DNA of 64,000 nt from Thermoanaerobaculia bacterium. Its GTDB lineage: Bacteria; Acidobacteriota; Thermoanaerobaculia; Multivoradales; JAHEKO01. Position numbers and translations under genes: made by a program. Of this stretch, positions 56,340-64,000 are shown piece by piece. The notes beneath the pieces were generated by a model that was given only the letters and a program-made list of their open reading frames with translations, was not told where the DNA came from and searched no databases. The stretch covers positions 62,001 to 126,000 of the forward strand of contig CAMYOG010000015.1 in the NCBI GenBank assembly GCA_947259925.1. The letters are read 5' to 3'. Position 1 is the first letter of the stretch. Every line of letters starts with the position of its first letter.

Positions 56340-56936
56340 GTGGGCGTCTACCGGGCACCCGCGGCGGCAGCGACGGCTGAGCTGCGGGAGAAGGGCTCGC
56401 GCTTCCGGGCGGTGGTGTCGCCGGCGCGAGACGAGTTCGAAGCCGGCGCTCTGTTGGCAGCGGCGCGGCGCTCGCAATCAGACGCCACCCACCACTGCTG
56501 GGCGTGGCGGCTCGGCGCGGCCGGCGCCGAGCGCTCCTCGGACGACGGCGAGCCGGCGGGAACGGCGGGCAGGCCGATTCTGAACGTCCTGCGCGGCGCC
56601 GGACTCGCGGACGTGATGGTCATCGTCACTCGCTGGTACGGAGGAACCAAGTTGGGCAAGGGTGGGCTGGCTCGTGCCTACGCCGGCGTCACCAAGGAAG
56701 CGCTCCAGCGGTTGGCGGTCGAGGAGCGCTGGCCGACGGTCGAGCTCTGGATCGAGCTTCCCTATGACCAGCTCGGGGCGGTCAAACGCGTCGTCCATCC
56801 ACCGGAGGTCGTCATCAGCGAAGAGCAGTACGGACCGACCGCTCGGCTGCTTCTGACCGTGCGCGCGGATCGACGCGCCGCCCTGGAGGAGTCGCTCGCG
56901 CGGCTCGGCGTCCGCCAGCTCCCCGAGCGCACGTAG
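56340..56936 (+). CDS. YigZ/IMPACT family protein
   Basis: 198 residues with the IMPACT core: KGSRFRAVVSPARDEFEAGA, ATHHCWAWRLG, SSDDGEPAGTAGRPILNVL, and MVIVTRWYGGTKLGKGGLAR. A C-terminal DUF1949-like domain follows. It starts 5 bp after bshA. The biochemical role in bacteria is not settled; homologs relate to translation stress. Confidence 0.9.
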   Translation: MGVYRAPAAAATAELREKGSRFRAVVSPARDEFEAGALLAAARRSQSDATHHCWAWRLGAAGAERSSDDGEPAGTAGRPILNVLRGAGLADVMVIVTRWYGGTKLGKGGLARAYAGVTKEALQRLAVEERWPTVELWIELPYDQLGAVKRVVHPPEVVISEEQYGPTARLLLTVRADRRAALEESLARLGVRQLPERT

Positions 56937-57046
56937 TGCGTCGGCACATCGGCTGGTGAACCGCCGCTATTTGGCATACACTTCGAGCACCGATTTCGTC
57001 GGTTTCTCCGGAGCCCAACTGCCAACAGCGGTAGGAGACCTGTGTA

Positions 57047-57457
57047 ATGAACGAACCTACACCTCCCACCCCGCCACCCCCACCTTCCGACGCACCACCG
57101 CCGCCCGCTAGCGGTGGCGATGGCGGAGACGCGAGCGCCAACCGAGGCCTGATGATCGTTCTCTCCTACCTGTGGCTTCTGGCGCTGATCCCGCTTCTGG
57201 TCGAGAAGGACGATGCCGAGGTGCAGTGGCACGCGAAGCACGGCATCGTGCTCATGGTGGCCGAGTTCGCCCTCTGGATCGTCTTGACGGTGATCTCGTT
57301 CGCGCTCGCGCCGGTCGGCATCGGCTGTGCCATCGCGCTCCTACAGATGGTGCTGAGCCTGGTGATCATCGTGGTGCACATCATCTGCATCATCAAGGGC
57401 GTCGGCGGCGAGCGGTTCCTGATTCCTGGAGTCAGCCAGTACGCGGACCGCTTCTAG
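57047..57457 (+). CDS. DUF4870-like membrane protein
   Basis: 136 residues. A Pro-rich N-terminus (PPTPPPPPSDAPPPPASG) is followed by three membrane helices (MIVLSYLWLLALIPLLVEK; GIVLMVAEFALWIVLTVIS; MVLSLVIIVVHIICIIKGV) and the QWHAKHG motif common in DUF4870/Tic20-like proteins. First of four consecutive small membrane-protein genes. Confidence 0.8.
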   Translation: MNEPTPPTPPPPPSDAPPPPASGGDGGDASANRGLMIVLSYLWLLALIPLLVEKDDAEVQWHAKHGIVLMVAEFALWIVLTVISFALAPVGIGCAIALLQMVLSLVIIVVHIICIIKGVGGERFLIPGVSQYADRF

Positions 57458-57559
57458 AGACGTCGGTTCGCTGGCCGCAGTACCACCCGGCCGCTTCGGG
57501 CGCGGCTGTTCGAGTCGCCGGGTGAGGCTCGCCCGAGCGGGCAACAGTAGGGGAGTCTG

Positions 57560-58264
57560 ATGATCGAAGACGGAGATCAGCGGTTCGCTCCACCCCCGCC
57601 GCCACCCGGCGGGACGCGCACGGCTTCGGGGAATCCCTGGGAACGGCGGTCCGCTCTCGGTTTCGGTGCTGGCTTGCTCGAGAGCATCAAGCTGTTCGTC
57701 ACCAGCCCGGGCTCGGCCTACGAACAGACGCTGAAGAAGGGTGATTTCGTCAGCCCACTCCTGTTCAGCGTGATCATCGGCTGGCTCGGCGCGATCGTCG
57801 GTCAGATCTGGCAGTTCCTCCTGCAGGACTCGATGCTGAGCCTCTTCCCGCCGGAGATGCGCGACCAGCTGGCGTTCTACATGGCAACCACACCGACGGC
57901 GCTCGCCATCAGCATGCTGCTGACGCCGATCTTCCTGATGATCGGCCTGTTCATCTGGAGTCTCATCCACCACGTTTCGCTGCTGCTGGTCGGCGCGCTC
58001 AACGAGTCGGACAGCGGCTTCGAAGGGACCTTCCGCGTGAACGGCTACGCCTACGTCGTGCAGCTGGCCGCGATCGTGCCGTTCATCGGCTGGCTGATCA
58101 CGGTGGTCTGGTACATCGCGCTGATGACGATCGGCGCTACCCGGATTCACCAGACGACGACCGGCAAGGCCCTGATCGCGGCCCTGCTGCCGTTCATCGC
58201 CTGCTGCGCCTGCTTGGCCGTGGTCTTCATGCTCGGCTGGATGATGCTGATGAGCACCTTCTAG
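57560..58264 (+). CDS. YIP1-family membrane protein
   Basis: 234 residues. After a Pro-rich N-terminus, an ESIKLFVTSPGSAYEQTLKK segment precedes five membrane helices, matching the YIP1 family layout (SPLLFSVIIGWLGAIVGQIW; LIHHVSLLLVGALNESDSGF; VNGYAYVVQLAAIVPFIGWL). The Pro-rich start parallels the DUF4870 protein upstream. Confidence 0.8.
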   Translation: MIEDGDQRFAPPPPPPGGTRTASGNPWERRSALGFGAGLLESIKLFVTSPGSAYEQTLKKGDFVSPLLFSVIIGWLGAIVGQIWQFLLQDSMLSLFPPEMRDQLAFYMATTPTALAISMLLTPIFLMIGLFIWSLIHHVSLLLVGALNESDSGFEGTFRVNGYAYVVQLAAIVPFIGWLITVVWYIALMTIGATRIHQTTTGKALIAALLPFIACCACLAVVFMLGWMMLMSTF

Positions 58265-58265
58265 A

Positions 58266-58658
58266 GTGCGAGCGATGTCGGCGACGCGGCAACTGGCGCT
58301 GCTCTGGGCGGTGGTGGCGCTGGGGCTGATCGCGCTCGCGCCGTTGGCGGCAGGGCTGGCGGCCGGGGCGCCCGCCTGTCCGGTGCGTGCGTGGCTCGAC
58401 CTGCCCTGCTTGAGCTGTGGAACGACCCGAGCGGCGGTGGCCCTGGCGCGTCTCGACCCGCTGGCGGCGCTGGCGGTCAATCCGCTGGCCGCGATCGGCT
58501 GGCTCGGCCTGGTCGGCGGTGGCCTGATCGCCGGTGGCGTCGCCGTCCGGGGCGAACTCGCGCCGCTGCCTGATCGCCGGCCGACGCTCACCTTGCGACT
58601 GGCGGTGGCGGCCGCGCTGCTGGTCAACTGGGTCTATCTGGTGCTCGCGGGCACCTAG
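58266..58658 (+). CDS. DUF2752 membrane protein
   Basis: 130 residues, GTG start. The DUF2752 signature is LPCLSCGTTRAAVALARLDP followed by AALAVNPLAA, with an earlier CPVR. Three membrane helices. It begins 1 bp after the YIP1 gene and 9 bp before the second yidD. Confidence 0.8.
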   Translation: MRAMSATRQLALLWAVVALGLIALAPLAAGLAAGAPACPVRAWLDLPCLSCGTTRAAVALARLDPLAALAVNPLAAIGWLGLVGGGLIAGGVAVRGELAPLPDRRPTLTLRLAVAAALLVNWVYLVLAGT

Positions 58659-58667
58659 GGTCCGGGG

Positions 58668-58970
58668 ATGCGCCGCAGGCTGACGGCCCTCGCGCTGGTG
58701 CTCGGAATCGCCCTGGTCTGGGATCTGACCCGGCGGCCGGAGGGCCAGCTGACCGCGCGCACCTTACTCGCCGGCATCCATCTCTACCAGGCCACCCTGT
58801 CGAGAGCGATGCCGAGCCTGGGCGTGACCTGCCGCTTCGAGCCGAGCTGTAGCCGCTACGCCGAGGCGTCCGTACGCCGCTACGGCACCGTTCGTGGCGC
58901 CTGGCGAAGCCTGACCCGGCTCGCCCGATGCGGCCCGTGGACCGCCGCCGGGACGATCGATCCACCGTAG
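58668..58970 (+). CDS. Second YidD-like protein
   Basis: 100 residues with an N-terminal membrane helix (LALVLGIALVWDL) absent from the operon YidD, then the YidD core: GIHLYQATLSRAMPSLGVTC and RFEPSCSRYAEASVRRYGTV. The usual ending [10 protein letters not shown] is replaced by LARCGPWTAAGTIDPP. It is a diverged paralog, coupled to DUF2752 and YIP1 instead of to yidC. Confidence 0.8.
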   Translation: MRRRLTALALVLGIALVWDLTRRPEGQLTARTLLAGIHLYQATLSRAMPSLGVTCRFEPSCSRYAEASVRRYGTVRGAWRSLTRLARCGPWTAAGTIDPP

Positions 58971-59109
58971 GCGAAAGCGGCGAGTAGCAGAAATCACCTC
59001 GCTGGAGTGGAATGGCTCACTCCGCGGCGCCGGATCGATCTCCATAATGGAGCGGGTGGGCGGAGATGATCTCGAACTCCGCGACCGGCGAGATGTGTCA
59101 GGTCGCGCC

Positions 59110-61368
59110 ATGCGCTCCAGACGGCTGCTATGGCTGGGCCCGATCGGGCTGGTCGCGTTGCTGCTGCTGGCGACGTCCGCGCTGGAGACGGCGCGCTGGC
59201 AAGCTCGCGCCATAGGAGTCGATCTCGAGGAGACCGAGGAGGGCCTGCGGGTCCTCAAGGTGACCACCGAAGGTCCGGCCGCGCGGGCTGGAGTGATGGC
59301 GGGAGACCTCCTCTACCGGGTGGCGGGACGCCAGGTCGAGGACTTCGATACCTATGACGAGGCCGCTAGCACCTTCGGCACCGACGCGCGGGTCGATTTC
59401 GAGGTGCAGCGCGGTGGGCGCCGCCTGATCCTCGAGGTCCGTCCCGGCCTGCCGTTCCCCTGGTTGACGAAGATCATCGAGTGGCTCGCCTGCCTCGGTT
59501 ACCTGGTCCTCGGCATGGTGGCTCTGGTGCAGCTCCCGAGCGACCTGCGTGCGCGCCTCTTGATGTTGCTGTCGATCGCGGTCGCTGTCGAGCTCGCCCT
59601 GCCGATCGAGCTGCTGAACGTTCCCGAGTACGCCCTCTTCTCGGGTCCGTTCCTGGTGCTCTTGATCGGGGTCCAGATCGGCCTCGAGCTCCACCTCGCG
59701 ATGTCGATCCCCGACCGCCAGCGCTTCGGACGCCACCGCAACTGGCTGGTCCCGGGCGTCTACGCACTCGGCGGGGGTCTCGGCCTGTTCGTGGCCGCGA
59801 CCTACGCCTTCGACTCGGCCGGCTGGGCGGCTCTCCCCTGGAGTGTCGAGCTCGCCGATACCCTTTTCTGGGAGGTCGGCAATGTCGTCTGGGCGATCGC
59901 CGTGGTCGGGCTGCTCGTCTCGGCGGCGTACAGAGGTCCCGACCCGCTCTCTCGACAGCAGACCCTCTTGATCCTGCTCGCGGGGCTCCCCTGGTCGATC
60001 CATGTGGTGGCATCGACCGCGGCGGTCTGGTCCGGAAGCTTCTATCCCCCCTGGCTCGAGGTCGCGGAGCCGCTGGTGCTGCTCATCTATCCGTGCGGCG
60101 TGCTGTTCGCCATTTTCCGCTATCGGCTCTTCGATCTCGAGCTGGTCGTCAAGCGCGGACTGGTCTATACGGTGCTCACCAGCATGCTGATCCTGGTCTT
60201 CTACGGCTCGATCGGCGCGGGTGGCGCCTTGTTGACCAGGGTCATGCGGGGAGGCGATCCGTCGATCTGGCTGGTGGGTATGGCGACGCTCCTGATGGGT
60301 CTGCTCTTCGGGCCGCTGCGACGGGCGGCGCAGCAGCTGATCGACCGCCAGTTCTTTCCCGAGCGGACGGCTCTGCGGCAACAGCTGGTGAAGGTCGCCG
60401 GCGATCTGCCCGCGCGCGGCAGCCTGCCGGCGATGGGGCGCGAGCTCGTGGACAAGGTGTGCGAGCTGTTCGGGCTCGAGACGGCCGCCGTCCTGCTGGG
60501 CGCCGAATCGGGCATCCTGTCGCCGCTCGCCTCGTGTGGCGCCTCGGGCCGAGCCTACGAGAATCTCTTGATCTCGACCACGGACCCGGCCGTCCGGCTG
60601 CTCGAGCGCACCGGGCGACCGCTCCCGGTCGATCATGTAATCGCCAAGAGCCCGTCTCTCGAGGGCCGGCTGCAGCCGTTCGACGCCGCCATCCTGGTGC
60701 CGCTCCTCCGCCGCGAGCAGCTGATCGGGATCCTGGTGCTGGGGCGGAAGCTGGCCAATCGACCGTTCCCGGCGGAGGAGATGGAGCTCTTGAACCTCCT
60801 CTCGCATCACGTCGCGACGGCGTTCGAGTACTCGCAGCTCTACGAGTCCGCGACCCGCGACAGCCTCACGGGGCTGTTGCGGCGGGGCGCGGTGCTCGAG
60901 GCCCTCAACCGCGAGCTCGACCGCTCGATCCGGTTCGGCCGACCGCTGGCCCTGGCGATGGTGGACATCGACAGCTTCAAGGCGGTCAACGACCGCCACG
61001 GTCACCTCAAGGGCGATCTGGCCCTGAAACGGGTAGCGGAGGCGATCAGCGAGGGTATCCGCGTGACCGATCAGGTCGGGCGCTACGGCGGCGAGGAGTT
61101 CCTGGTCGTCCTGCCGGAGACCGACTTCGAGGGCGTCCACGTGGTCGCCGAGAAGCTGCGGAGTCTGGTCGAGCGGGTGCGAATCACGACCGACAACGGT
61201 GAGGAGATCCGGGTTACCATCTCCATCGGCGTGGTCGCCATCGACCAGTATTCCGCCGCCAGTACCCGTCCCGAGGCGAACGAGTTGATCGCCGCCGCCG
61301 ACGCGGCTCTCTATCGGGCGAAGACCGGTGGCAGGAATCGGGTCGAGGTTCGAAGGGCCACCGCCTGA
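59110..61368 (+). CDS. PDZ - membrane - GAF - GGDEF diguanylate cyclase
   Basis: About 752 residues. A membrane anchor is followed by a PDZ-like domain (LRVLKVTTEGPAARAGVMAG), eight or so membrane helices (about 135-400), a GAF-like domain (about 430-575) and a C-terminal GGDEF domain with GRYGGEEFLVVLPE. The product-inhibition motif RxxD (RVTD) lies 5 residues before GGEEF. It should make c-di-GMP. The start may be the ATG at 59047. Confidence 0.88.
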   Translation: MRSRRLLWLGPIGLVALLLLATSALETARWQARAIGVDLEETEEGLRVLKVTTEGPAARAGVMAGDLLYRVAGRQVEDFDTYDEAASTFGTDARVDFEVQRGGRRLILEVRPGLPFPWLTKIIEWLACLGYLVLGMVALVQLPSDLRARLLMLLSIAVAVELALPIELLNVPEYALFSGPFLVLLIGVQIGLELHLAMSIPDRQRFGRHRNWLVPGVYALGGGLGLFVAATYAFDSAGWAALPWSVELADTLFWEVGNVVWAIAVVGLLVSAAYRGPDPLSRQQTLLILLAGLPWSIHVVASTAAVWSGSFYPPWLEVAEPLVLLIYPCGVLFAIFRYRLFDLELVVKRGLVYTVLTSMLILVFYGSIGAGGALLTRVMRGGDPSIWLVGMATLLMGLLFGPLRRAAQQLIDRQFFPERTALRQQLVKVAGDLPARGSLPAMGRELVDKVCELFGLETAAVLLGAESGILSPLASCGASGRAYENLLISTTDPAVRLLERTGRPLPVDHVIAKSPSLEGRLQPFDAAILVPLLRREQLIGILVLGRKLANRPFPAEEMELLNLLSHHVATAFEYSQLYESATRDSLTGLLRRGAVLEALNRELDRSIRFGRPLALAMVDIDSFKAVNDRHGHLKGDLALKRVAEAISEGIRVTDQVGRYGGEEFLVVLPETDFEGVHVVAEKLRSLVERVRITTDNGEEIRVTISIGVVAIDQYSAASTRPEANELIAAADAALYRAKTGGRNRVEVRRATA

Positions 61369-61372
61369 GCGT

Positions 61373-61729
61373 ATGGAGGAGTTTCTACCGACCGAGATCC
61401 GGCGCCTGCCGGAGAGTGGCCGACTGCGGATCGTCTGGAGTGACGGGCATCGGGCGGAGTACGACTACGACTACCTGCGTGGCTATTGTCCGTGCGCGAG
61501 CTGCCAGGGCCACCACTCGCTGAGCGTCGAGTTCAAGGCGCCACCGGCCTCGGTTACACCGCTGGCGATCGAGCCGGTCGGCAACTACGCAGTCGCCTTC
61601 CAATGGTCCGACGCCCACGCCACCGGTATCTACCGCTTCGATTTCCTGCGACAGATCTGTCCGTGCCAGGAGTGCTCCGACGCCAGACGGGAGAGCGCGG
61701 CGGAGTCGAGCAACGAGGAGAACTCATGA
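61373..61729 (+). CDS. DUF971 protein
   Basis: 118 residues. The DUF971/GBBH-like N-terminal fold is seen in LRIVWSDGHRAEYDYDYLRG, followed by two Cys pairs (YCPCASCQG; CPCQECSDAR) that may bind zinc. It overlaps the cyclophilin gene by 4 bases. DUF971 proteins often accompany Fe-S cluster carriers, but no such gene is adjacent here. Confidence 0.85.
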   Translation: MEEFLPTEIRRLPESGRLRIVWSDGHRAEYDYDYLRGYCPCASCQGHHSLSVEFKAPPASVTPLAIEPVGNYAVAFQWSDAHATGIYRFDFLRQICPCQECSDARRESAAESSNEENS

Positions 61730-62325
61730 AGAGAGTCGTCCTATACAGTCTGATGGTCTGCCTCGTCTCGAGCGCGGTCGCGCTGGCCGGGAATCCACGA
61801 GTGGCGATCGAGACCACGGTAGGTGGCCCGATCGTGATCGAGCTCTACCCCGACGAAGCGCCCAAGACGGTCGAGAACTTCCTGAAGCACGTCGAGTCGG
61901 GCTTCTACGTGGGAACCATGTTTCACCGCGTGATCCGGGACTTCATGATCCAGGGTGGGGGCTTCGGCTCGGGCGGCCAGTTGAAGCCGACCGAGGTGCG
62001 ACTCGACAATGAGGCCGACAACGGCCTGAAGAACCTGCGGTCGACGGTGGCGATGGCTCGGAAGGCCGACCCCCACAGCGCCTCTGTGCAGTTCTACATC
62101 AATCACGCCCACAACTCGTTTCTCGATCACAAGGCGAAGACCCCCCGAGGTTGGGGCTACGCGGTCTTCGGTAAGGTGGTCGAAGGGATGGAAGTCGTCG
62201 ACGAGATCGCGGGAGTACAGGTGCGCCGCAGCCGACTCTCGGAAGCGCAGCCGCTCGAGGACGTCCTGATCACCAAGGCGACGGTGATCGCGCCAGTGGC
62301 TACTTCTTCGTCTTCTGGCGAATGA
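61726..62325 (+). CDS. Exported cyclophilin-type peptidyl-prolyl isomerase
   Basis: 199 residues: a signal peptide (LYSLMVCLVSSAVALAGNP) then a cyclophilin domain with ENFLKHVESGFYVGTMFHRV, DFMIQGGGF, STVAMARKADPHSASVQFYI and GWGYAVFGKVVEGMEVVD. It assists folding in the periplasm. Its 3' end overlaps the convergent gene at 62300 by 26 bp. Confidence 0.92.
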   Translation: MKRVVLYSLMVCLVSSAVALAGNPRVAIETTVGGPIVIELYPDEAPKTVENFLKHVESGFYVGTMFHRVIRDFMIQGGGFGSGGQLKPTEVRLDNEADNGLKNLRSTVAMARKADPHSASVQFYINHAHNSFLDHKAKTPRGWGYAVFGKVVEGMEVVDEIAGVQVRRSRLSEAQPLEDVLITKATVIAPVATSSSSGE

Positions 62326-62893
62326 ACGCCAGGCACGCCCAGAGCACCTCGAGCTGCTCGCGGCCCTGAGGCAGGTCGAGTCCCCGCCAGACGTCGCGGG
62401 TCGCCGACAGCAGGGCAGCGAAGCTGATCTCGCGCTTCTTGTCGATGATCCGGCGCATCGCCGCGAACAGATCGGCGGCGGTCCAGAGCGACGGGTGCTT
62501 ACCGCGGAGCTCCTGCCAGGCGACCTTGAGCGCCGCGACCCGCTCTTCGCCCGCCTCCTGAGTGGGCGCGGCGTCTCGAACCCGGCGCACGACCCCGAGC
62601 GTGTCGAACTCCTCGTCGGGCGGCGCCTCGAGCCGGCTGATCACCTGCCAATGCTGCGGCAGCAGCTCCTCCTTGCGGATCTGCATCACCTTGGCGTCGT
62701 AGAGCTTGGTGTTCAGGAGGTTGAAGAGATTCTCGAGGCTCGGCAGCTCTGCACCCTCGACCCAGGCCGCGATCTCTTCCGGCGAGGGCAGCTCCCGAGC
62801 GGGCGGCTTGGGCTTGGCGGCGGGCGCTTCGGCTGCCGGAGGTGGCGCGGCGGCGTCCGGCTCGGAGGGCTGTGCGCCTTCGTTCTCGGACAT
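62300..62893 (-). CDS. Hypothetical soluble protein
   Basis: 197 residues: a Pro/Ala/Glu-rich N-terminus then a helical domain (LPSLENLFNLLNTKLYDAKV; FAALLSATRDVWRGLDLPQG; EQLEVLWACLAFIRQKTKK). The C-terminus resembles the helical end of segregation proteins of the ScpA type only superficially. Function unknown. Confidence 0.6.
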   Translation of the reverse strand: MSENEGAQPSEPDAAAPPPAAEAPAAKPKPPARELPSPEEIAAWVEGAELPSLENLFNLLNTKLYDAKVMQIRKEELLPQHWQVISRLEAPPDEEFDTLGVVRRVRDAAPTQEAGEERVAALKVAWQELRGKHPSLWTAADLFAAMRRIIDKKREISFAALLSATRDVWRGLDLPQGREQLEVLWACLAFIRQKTKK

Positions 62894-62944
62894 GGCGCCC
62901 GAAAGCTACCACGGTTCGGGGGTGTCGGGCCGGCGGCACCGGGC

Positions 62945-62972
62945 AAAAGAAAGCCGCGGCTGGCGCCGCGGC
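62945..62972 (-). terminator. Intrinsic terminator downstream of the 16-codon ORF
   Basis: On the minus strand a perfect 8-bp stem GCCGCGGC-GCCA-GCCGCGGC is followed by TTTCTTTT, a classical rho-independent terminator. It lies 28 bases after the small ORF's stop codon. Confidence 0.8.
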
Positions 62973-62999
62973 GAATGCGTCGAATCCGTCTGCGCGGGA

Positions 63000-63050
63000 C
63001 TAGTCGTCCCAGACGAACGCTGAGGCCTTGACGGTGGTCTTGATCTGCAT
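63000..63050 (-). CDS. 16-residue peptide ORF with strong ribosome binding site
   Basis: MQIKTTVKASAFVWDD, preceded by AAGGAGGAGACCGAA (6-base spacing) and followed within 28 bases by a strong terminator. Together these make a compact transcription unit whose only product would be this peptide. It is too short to place in a family. The KTTVKAS start recalls short bacterial peptide precursors (VKAG-type leaders), but there is no modifying-enzyme gene nearby. The rest of 62894-63190 shows no other gene. Confidence 0.5.
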   Translation of the reverse strand: MQIKTTVKASAFVWDD

Positions 63051-63190
63051 TTCGGTCTCCTCCTTCTCGCGTTTCCAGGATGTTTTGGGTCGTTCTATCT
63101 GGTAACGCGAGAAAGGCGGGCGGAACTGATCAGCCGGCCTGAAGAAAAACCGAGGCGGGCTGCGGTTCGGGCGAGCTGATGCGAAGGGGA

Positions 63191-63275
63191 TGGTGCCGAA
63201 GGCCGGACTCGAACCGGCACGGGTTGCCCCACACGGCCCTCAACCGTGCGCGTCTACCAATTCCGCCACTTCGGC
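63191..63275 (-). tRNA. tRNA-Leu (anticodon GAG)
   Basis: The acceptor GCCGAAG pairs with CTTCGGC and is followed by ACCA. The anticodon arm CACGG-TTGAGGG-CCGTG gives GAG. A class II variable arm (GTGGGGCAACCCGT) precedes the T arm CCGGTTCGAGTCCGG. It lies 18 bp after secG on the same strand, as leuU follows secG in E. coli. Confidence 0.95.
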
Positions 63276-63293
63276 GTGGGGGGTCATGCTATC

Positions 63294-63722
63294 TCAATCG
63301 CGGGGGCTGCCACCCTCGGCCGGGGGCTCGGCGGGCTGGGCTTCCTCGGCCGTCCCGCCCTCGGTTGCGTCGCCCGTAGCGCCCGGATCGGTTGGGTCGG
63401 TCTCGGTCGCCGCCGGGGCGGCTTCCTCGATCGGCTCGGCAACGGTCTCTTCGACCGCGGCCGGGGTCTCGGCGTCCTTGAAGACCGAGCTCTGAGCGCT
63501 GCCGCTCAGCAGGCCGATGGAGATCGTGGTCAGGGTAAACGCGATGAAGCCGCCGACGGTCATCTTGTGGAGGAACGTGGCGGCACCGCGCGCGCCGAAC
63601 ACCGTCTGGGTGGAGCCACCACCGAAGACCGAGAGGTCGGCGCCCTTGCCCTGCTGCAGGAGCACGACGAGGATCAGGAAGATGCAGACGATGATGTGGA
63701 TCGTGTAGATGAGATAGATCAT
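63294..63722 (-). CDS. secG: Protein-export membrane protein SecG
   Basis: 142 residues: two membrane helices (YLIYTIHIIVCIFLILVVLL; FIAFTLTTISIGLLSG) flank the SecG loop QQGKGADLSVFGGGSTQTVF. A long acidic/Ala/Pro tail (about 80-142) extends the usual core. It lies between tpiA and tRNA-Leu. Confidence 0.93.
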   Translation of the reverse strand: MIYLIYTIHIIVCIFLILVVLLQQGKGADLSVFGGGSTQTVFGARGAATFLHKMTVGGFIAFTLTTISIGLLSGSAQSSVFKDAETPAAVEETVAEPIEEAAPAATETDPTDPGATGDATEGGTAEEAQPAEPPAEGGSPRD

Positions 63723-63746
63723 GGCAAATGCCTCCGGCGGCTGGCG

Positions 63747-64000
<254 letters not shown>

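Noticed and set aside
59128-61140. 670-codon open frame antisense to the GGDEF protein
   Set aside because: Runs of Asp, Arg, Gln and His typical of antisense high-GC frames; the plus-strand reading has clear PDZ, GAF and GGDEF motifs.
62300-62893. Assignment as ScpA condensin subunit
   Set aside because: Only the last helices look vaguely similar; length and N-terminus do not fit, and no scpB is nearby.

Overview
The window is about 64 kb of high-GC chromosome from a Gram-negative-type bacterium. It has lipoproteins with lipoboxes, a long YidC with a periplasmic domain, a GspH-type pseudopilin and two type I signal peptidases. The bacillithiol genes, secreted TldD-like proteins and the mixture of housekeeping genes suggest Acidobacteriota or a close relative. 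That placement is inference; no rRNA is present. Many genes start with GTG or TTG, and several pairs overlap by 4 bases (ATGA or GTGA).

Region 1 (1-13.8 kb) is the replication-origin neighbourhood: gyrA (partial), gyrB, recF, dnaN and dnaA, all on the minus strand. DnaA-box-like sites flank dnaA on both sides, and a DnaA-trio array lies between dnaA and dnaN. mutY, a cyclic-nucleotide-binding protein, a TPR-like membrane protein and a small ATPase follow. Next, read on the minus strand, is SRP RNA-dnaX-ybaB-recR; recR has no ordinary start codon in frame.

Region 2 (14-22.5 kb): tadA, two tRNA-Ser genes (GGA, CGA) trailed by palindromic repeats, then the classical rpmH-rnpA-yidD-yidC-jag-(parS)-rsmG-parA-parB-bactofilin cluster on the plus strand.

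Region 3 (22.5-34.5 kb) is mixed metabolism: an alkaline-phosphatase-superfamily membrane enzyme, pyrD-pyrF, tandem lepB with a DUF4845 gene, a ComEA-like helix-hairpin-helix protein with GspH, cutA, a cystathionine gamma-synthase/lyase-type PLP enzyme and mtnA.

Region 4 (34.6-38 kb) is tmRNA followed by a decayed island: a duplicated tmRNA 3' end, a serine-recombinase C-terminal remnant, an ECF sigma fragment with a frameshift, another C-terminal gene fragment, and an intact MtfA-like protease carrying a SEC-C tail.

Region 5 (38-47.5 kb) is accessory: a TspO-like protein, a SnoaL-like lipoprotein, a DUF305/LVIVD fusion, three secreted proteins (one WSC-like), a large polytopic membrane protein and an OsmC remnant.

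Region 6 (47.5-64 kb): dus, two exported TldD/PmbA-like proteins (one without the metal motif), a methyltransferase overlapping bshC, then bshB and bshA (bacillithiol) and a YigZ-family gene. A membrane block follows (DUF4870, YIP1, DUF2752, second YidD), then a PDZ/membrane/GAF/GGDEF protein, DUF971, a secreted cyclophilin, a 16-codon ORF with a strong ribosome binding site and its own terminator, tRNA-Leu(GAG), secG and tpiA (partial).
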